A stretch of DNA of 24,131 nt from Larix sibirica (Eukaryota; Streptophyta; Pinopsida; Pinales; Pinaceae). The translations under genes were made by a program, and so were the position numbers. Positions 23,112-24,131 of the stretch are shown here, piece by piece. Location: the NCBI GenBank assembly GCA_004151065.3, contig NWUY0304945866.1, positions 1 through 24,131 on the forward strand, written 5' to 3'. Every line of letters starts with the position of its first letter. The first letter of the stretch is position 1. The notes under the pieces are model-generated. The model was not told the DNA's origin. It searched no databases and was given only the letters and a program-made list of their open reading frames with translations.

Positions 23112-23976
23112 AATAATCAAGGTCTCGGGGTCTGTAATCATGTAGAACTTATTATACTTGAAGTTGAGATAGTTTCTCTGTATCTTAATGCCAAGGGCTA
23201 TGGCTAACAACTTGTGTCATAAATGGGATATCCTCTCTCAAAATCATTCACTTTGCAGCTTTTCCATGTGGATCTTTTGTACTTATTTAACAAATTTGTT
23301 AAAGGTGCAACTTGGAGAAATTCAATACAAACCAACATTAAAATGGTGGCCAAATCAAGGTAGCTTCACACCCCATGCATATTGACAGGTGTCCTTGATC
23401 CGCCAATAACTTTGTTCTTAGGGTCAACTACTATTAAGTATTACCTCAACTGGAACAATAAAGCTCAGGTAATCGCTTCCTAAGCAAATGATACTTGGAT
23501 TATTCAATGTAGTTTTCATTTTGTCTTAAGGCATCCAGTAGTCCTCTCTAGTTTTGCAAATTCTTCTCTCAGGTCTTACTGAAATCATAGTACTTCATAA
23601 GAACTGGAAAATTATTAGAGAAAACTAAGGATTTGTATCGGCTATCCTGTGTGGTAAATGTATCTAGTAATATCCACTACTAAAATCTATCTTGGAGAAT
23701 ATAGTTGCATTATATTATATAAGTATAATCAATTATTCATCTGCTATTGTTACCTTATTTAGTCATTGGGAGTCCACACATGTTCACATGGTGCCATCTT
23801 GCTTTTACACCAACACAAAATTGTTCTAAATAGGAATTTGGGTGGTTGGATGAACCTTTCTTTGACACTTCATTTATTTGTCTCTATACTTCCAAGTTCC
23901 TCTCCCTTAGCATAATTGAGTGGCTAAAGTAACTTGATACTTGATAGTATGCATAACCTCTTCCTCCAACGGGTTT

Positions 23977-24110
23977 GATGATCACATTCTCCATGGGCAT
24001 GCAGCTTATTTGTTGGTTGCCATGAAAGGCATTGACAAACTTCTTCGGGAGAGATTTTATCTCCCAAGATCCTTTTCACCATTCTTCCAGCTTCTCTTAA
24101 GAGTGTAGAA
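23977..24110 (+). pseudogene. Possible Ty3/gypsy integrase zinc-domain remnant
   Basis: The plus strand reads DDHILHGHAAYLLVAMKG, then IDKLLRERFYLPR. This resembles the H2C2 zinc-binding start of gypsy integrase (H-x3-GHLG-x2-KT-x2-KL-R-E-R-FYWP). The second half of the motif (C-x2-C) is not clear, and a stop follows. No neighbouring reverse transcriptase was seen inside the window. The match is short and diverged, but several positions agree in order. Confidence 0.4.
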
Positions 24111-24131
24111 ACAACTACTAGGGTTTTGTGA

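Larger units (their letters stand above)
22425..24131 (+). other. UBP intron 9, extends past the window
   Basis: The donor is GTTAAG|GTAATT at 22424-22425. The next conserved family segment, after DTMVK (INDRYEFPL in Arabidopsis), was not found in the remaining 1.7 kb, so the intron is longer than 1,707 bp, against 106-463 bp for the upstream introns. It carries a 107-bp insertion (23005-23111), an 8-bp perfect inverted repeat ctggcaag/cttgccag (22860-22909) and a possible integrase remnant at 23977-24110. Confidence 0.8.

Overview
This is a plant nuclear genome window: spliceosomal introns, plant L1-type LINEs with an RNase H tail, tRNA-derived SINEs, and a ubiquitin-specific protease of the plant UBP12/UBP13 type. 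The mixture of heavily decayed non-LTR elements, an RTE-like LINE lineage and a long (>1.7 kb), transposon-bearing intron suggests a gymnosperm, perhaps a conifer. That assignment is an inference and not proven by the sequence.

Layout. 1-1040: no recognisable gene. About 1045-2800 (minus): a frameshifted RTE-like LINE reverse transcriptase. 3349-3690: an LTR-retrotransposon leader with a tRNA-iMet primer-binding site, abutting LINE endonuclease. 3690-6025 (minus): 5' half of an L1 (ORF1 with a degenerate zinc knuckle, then the ORF2 endonuclease start), carrying an exact 372-bp tandem duplication. 6.1-12.6 kb: mostly unassignable sequence with one possible zinc-knuckle remnant, two likely tRNA-derived SINEs and a 328-bp tandem duplication. 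About 12.78-16.9 kb (minus): a second, nearly complete but mutated L1 ORF2 (endonuclease tail, reverse transcriptase, zf-RVT, RNase H, 3' UTR). 16.95-18.24 kb (plus): a third L1, 5'-truncated, head-to-head with the second and ending in T23. 18.3-18.6 kb (plus): a fourth RNase H fragment.

19184 to the window end (plus): the only gene that looks alive, the 5' part of a UBP12/UBP13-like deubiquitinase. Nine coding exons assemble without any stop or frameshift into 405 residues: N-terminus, MATH domain and the first half of the USP domain, including the catalytic Cys box. The rest, including the His box, lies beyond the window. Its introns hold a SINE with a perfect 13-bp target-site duplication, a 107-bp insertion with its own 13-bp duplication and a hammerhead/Penelope-like core, and a possible Ty3/gypsy integrase remnant at the end.

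I found no clearly new multi-gene system. The most worthwhile leads are the 107-bp insertion, the frame-preserving 120-bp intron 6 of the UBP gene, and the duplications and nested insertions within the LINE remnants.
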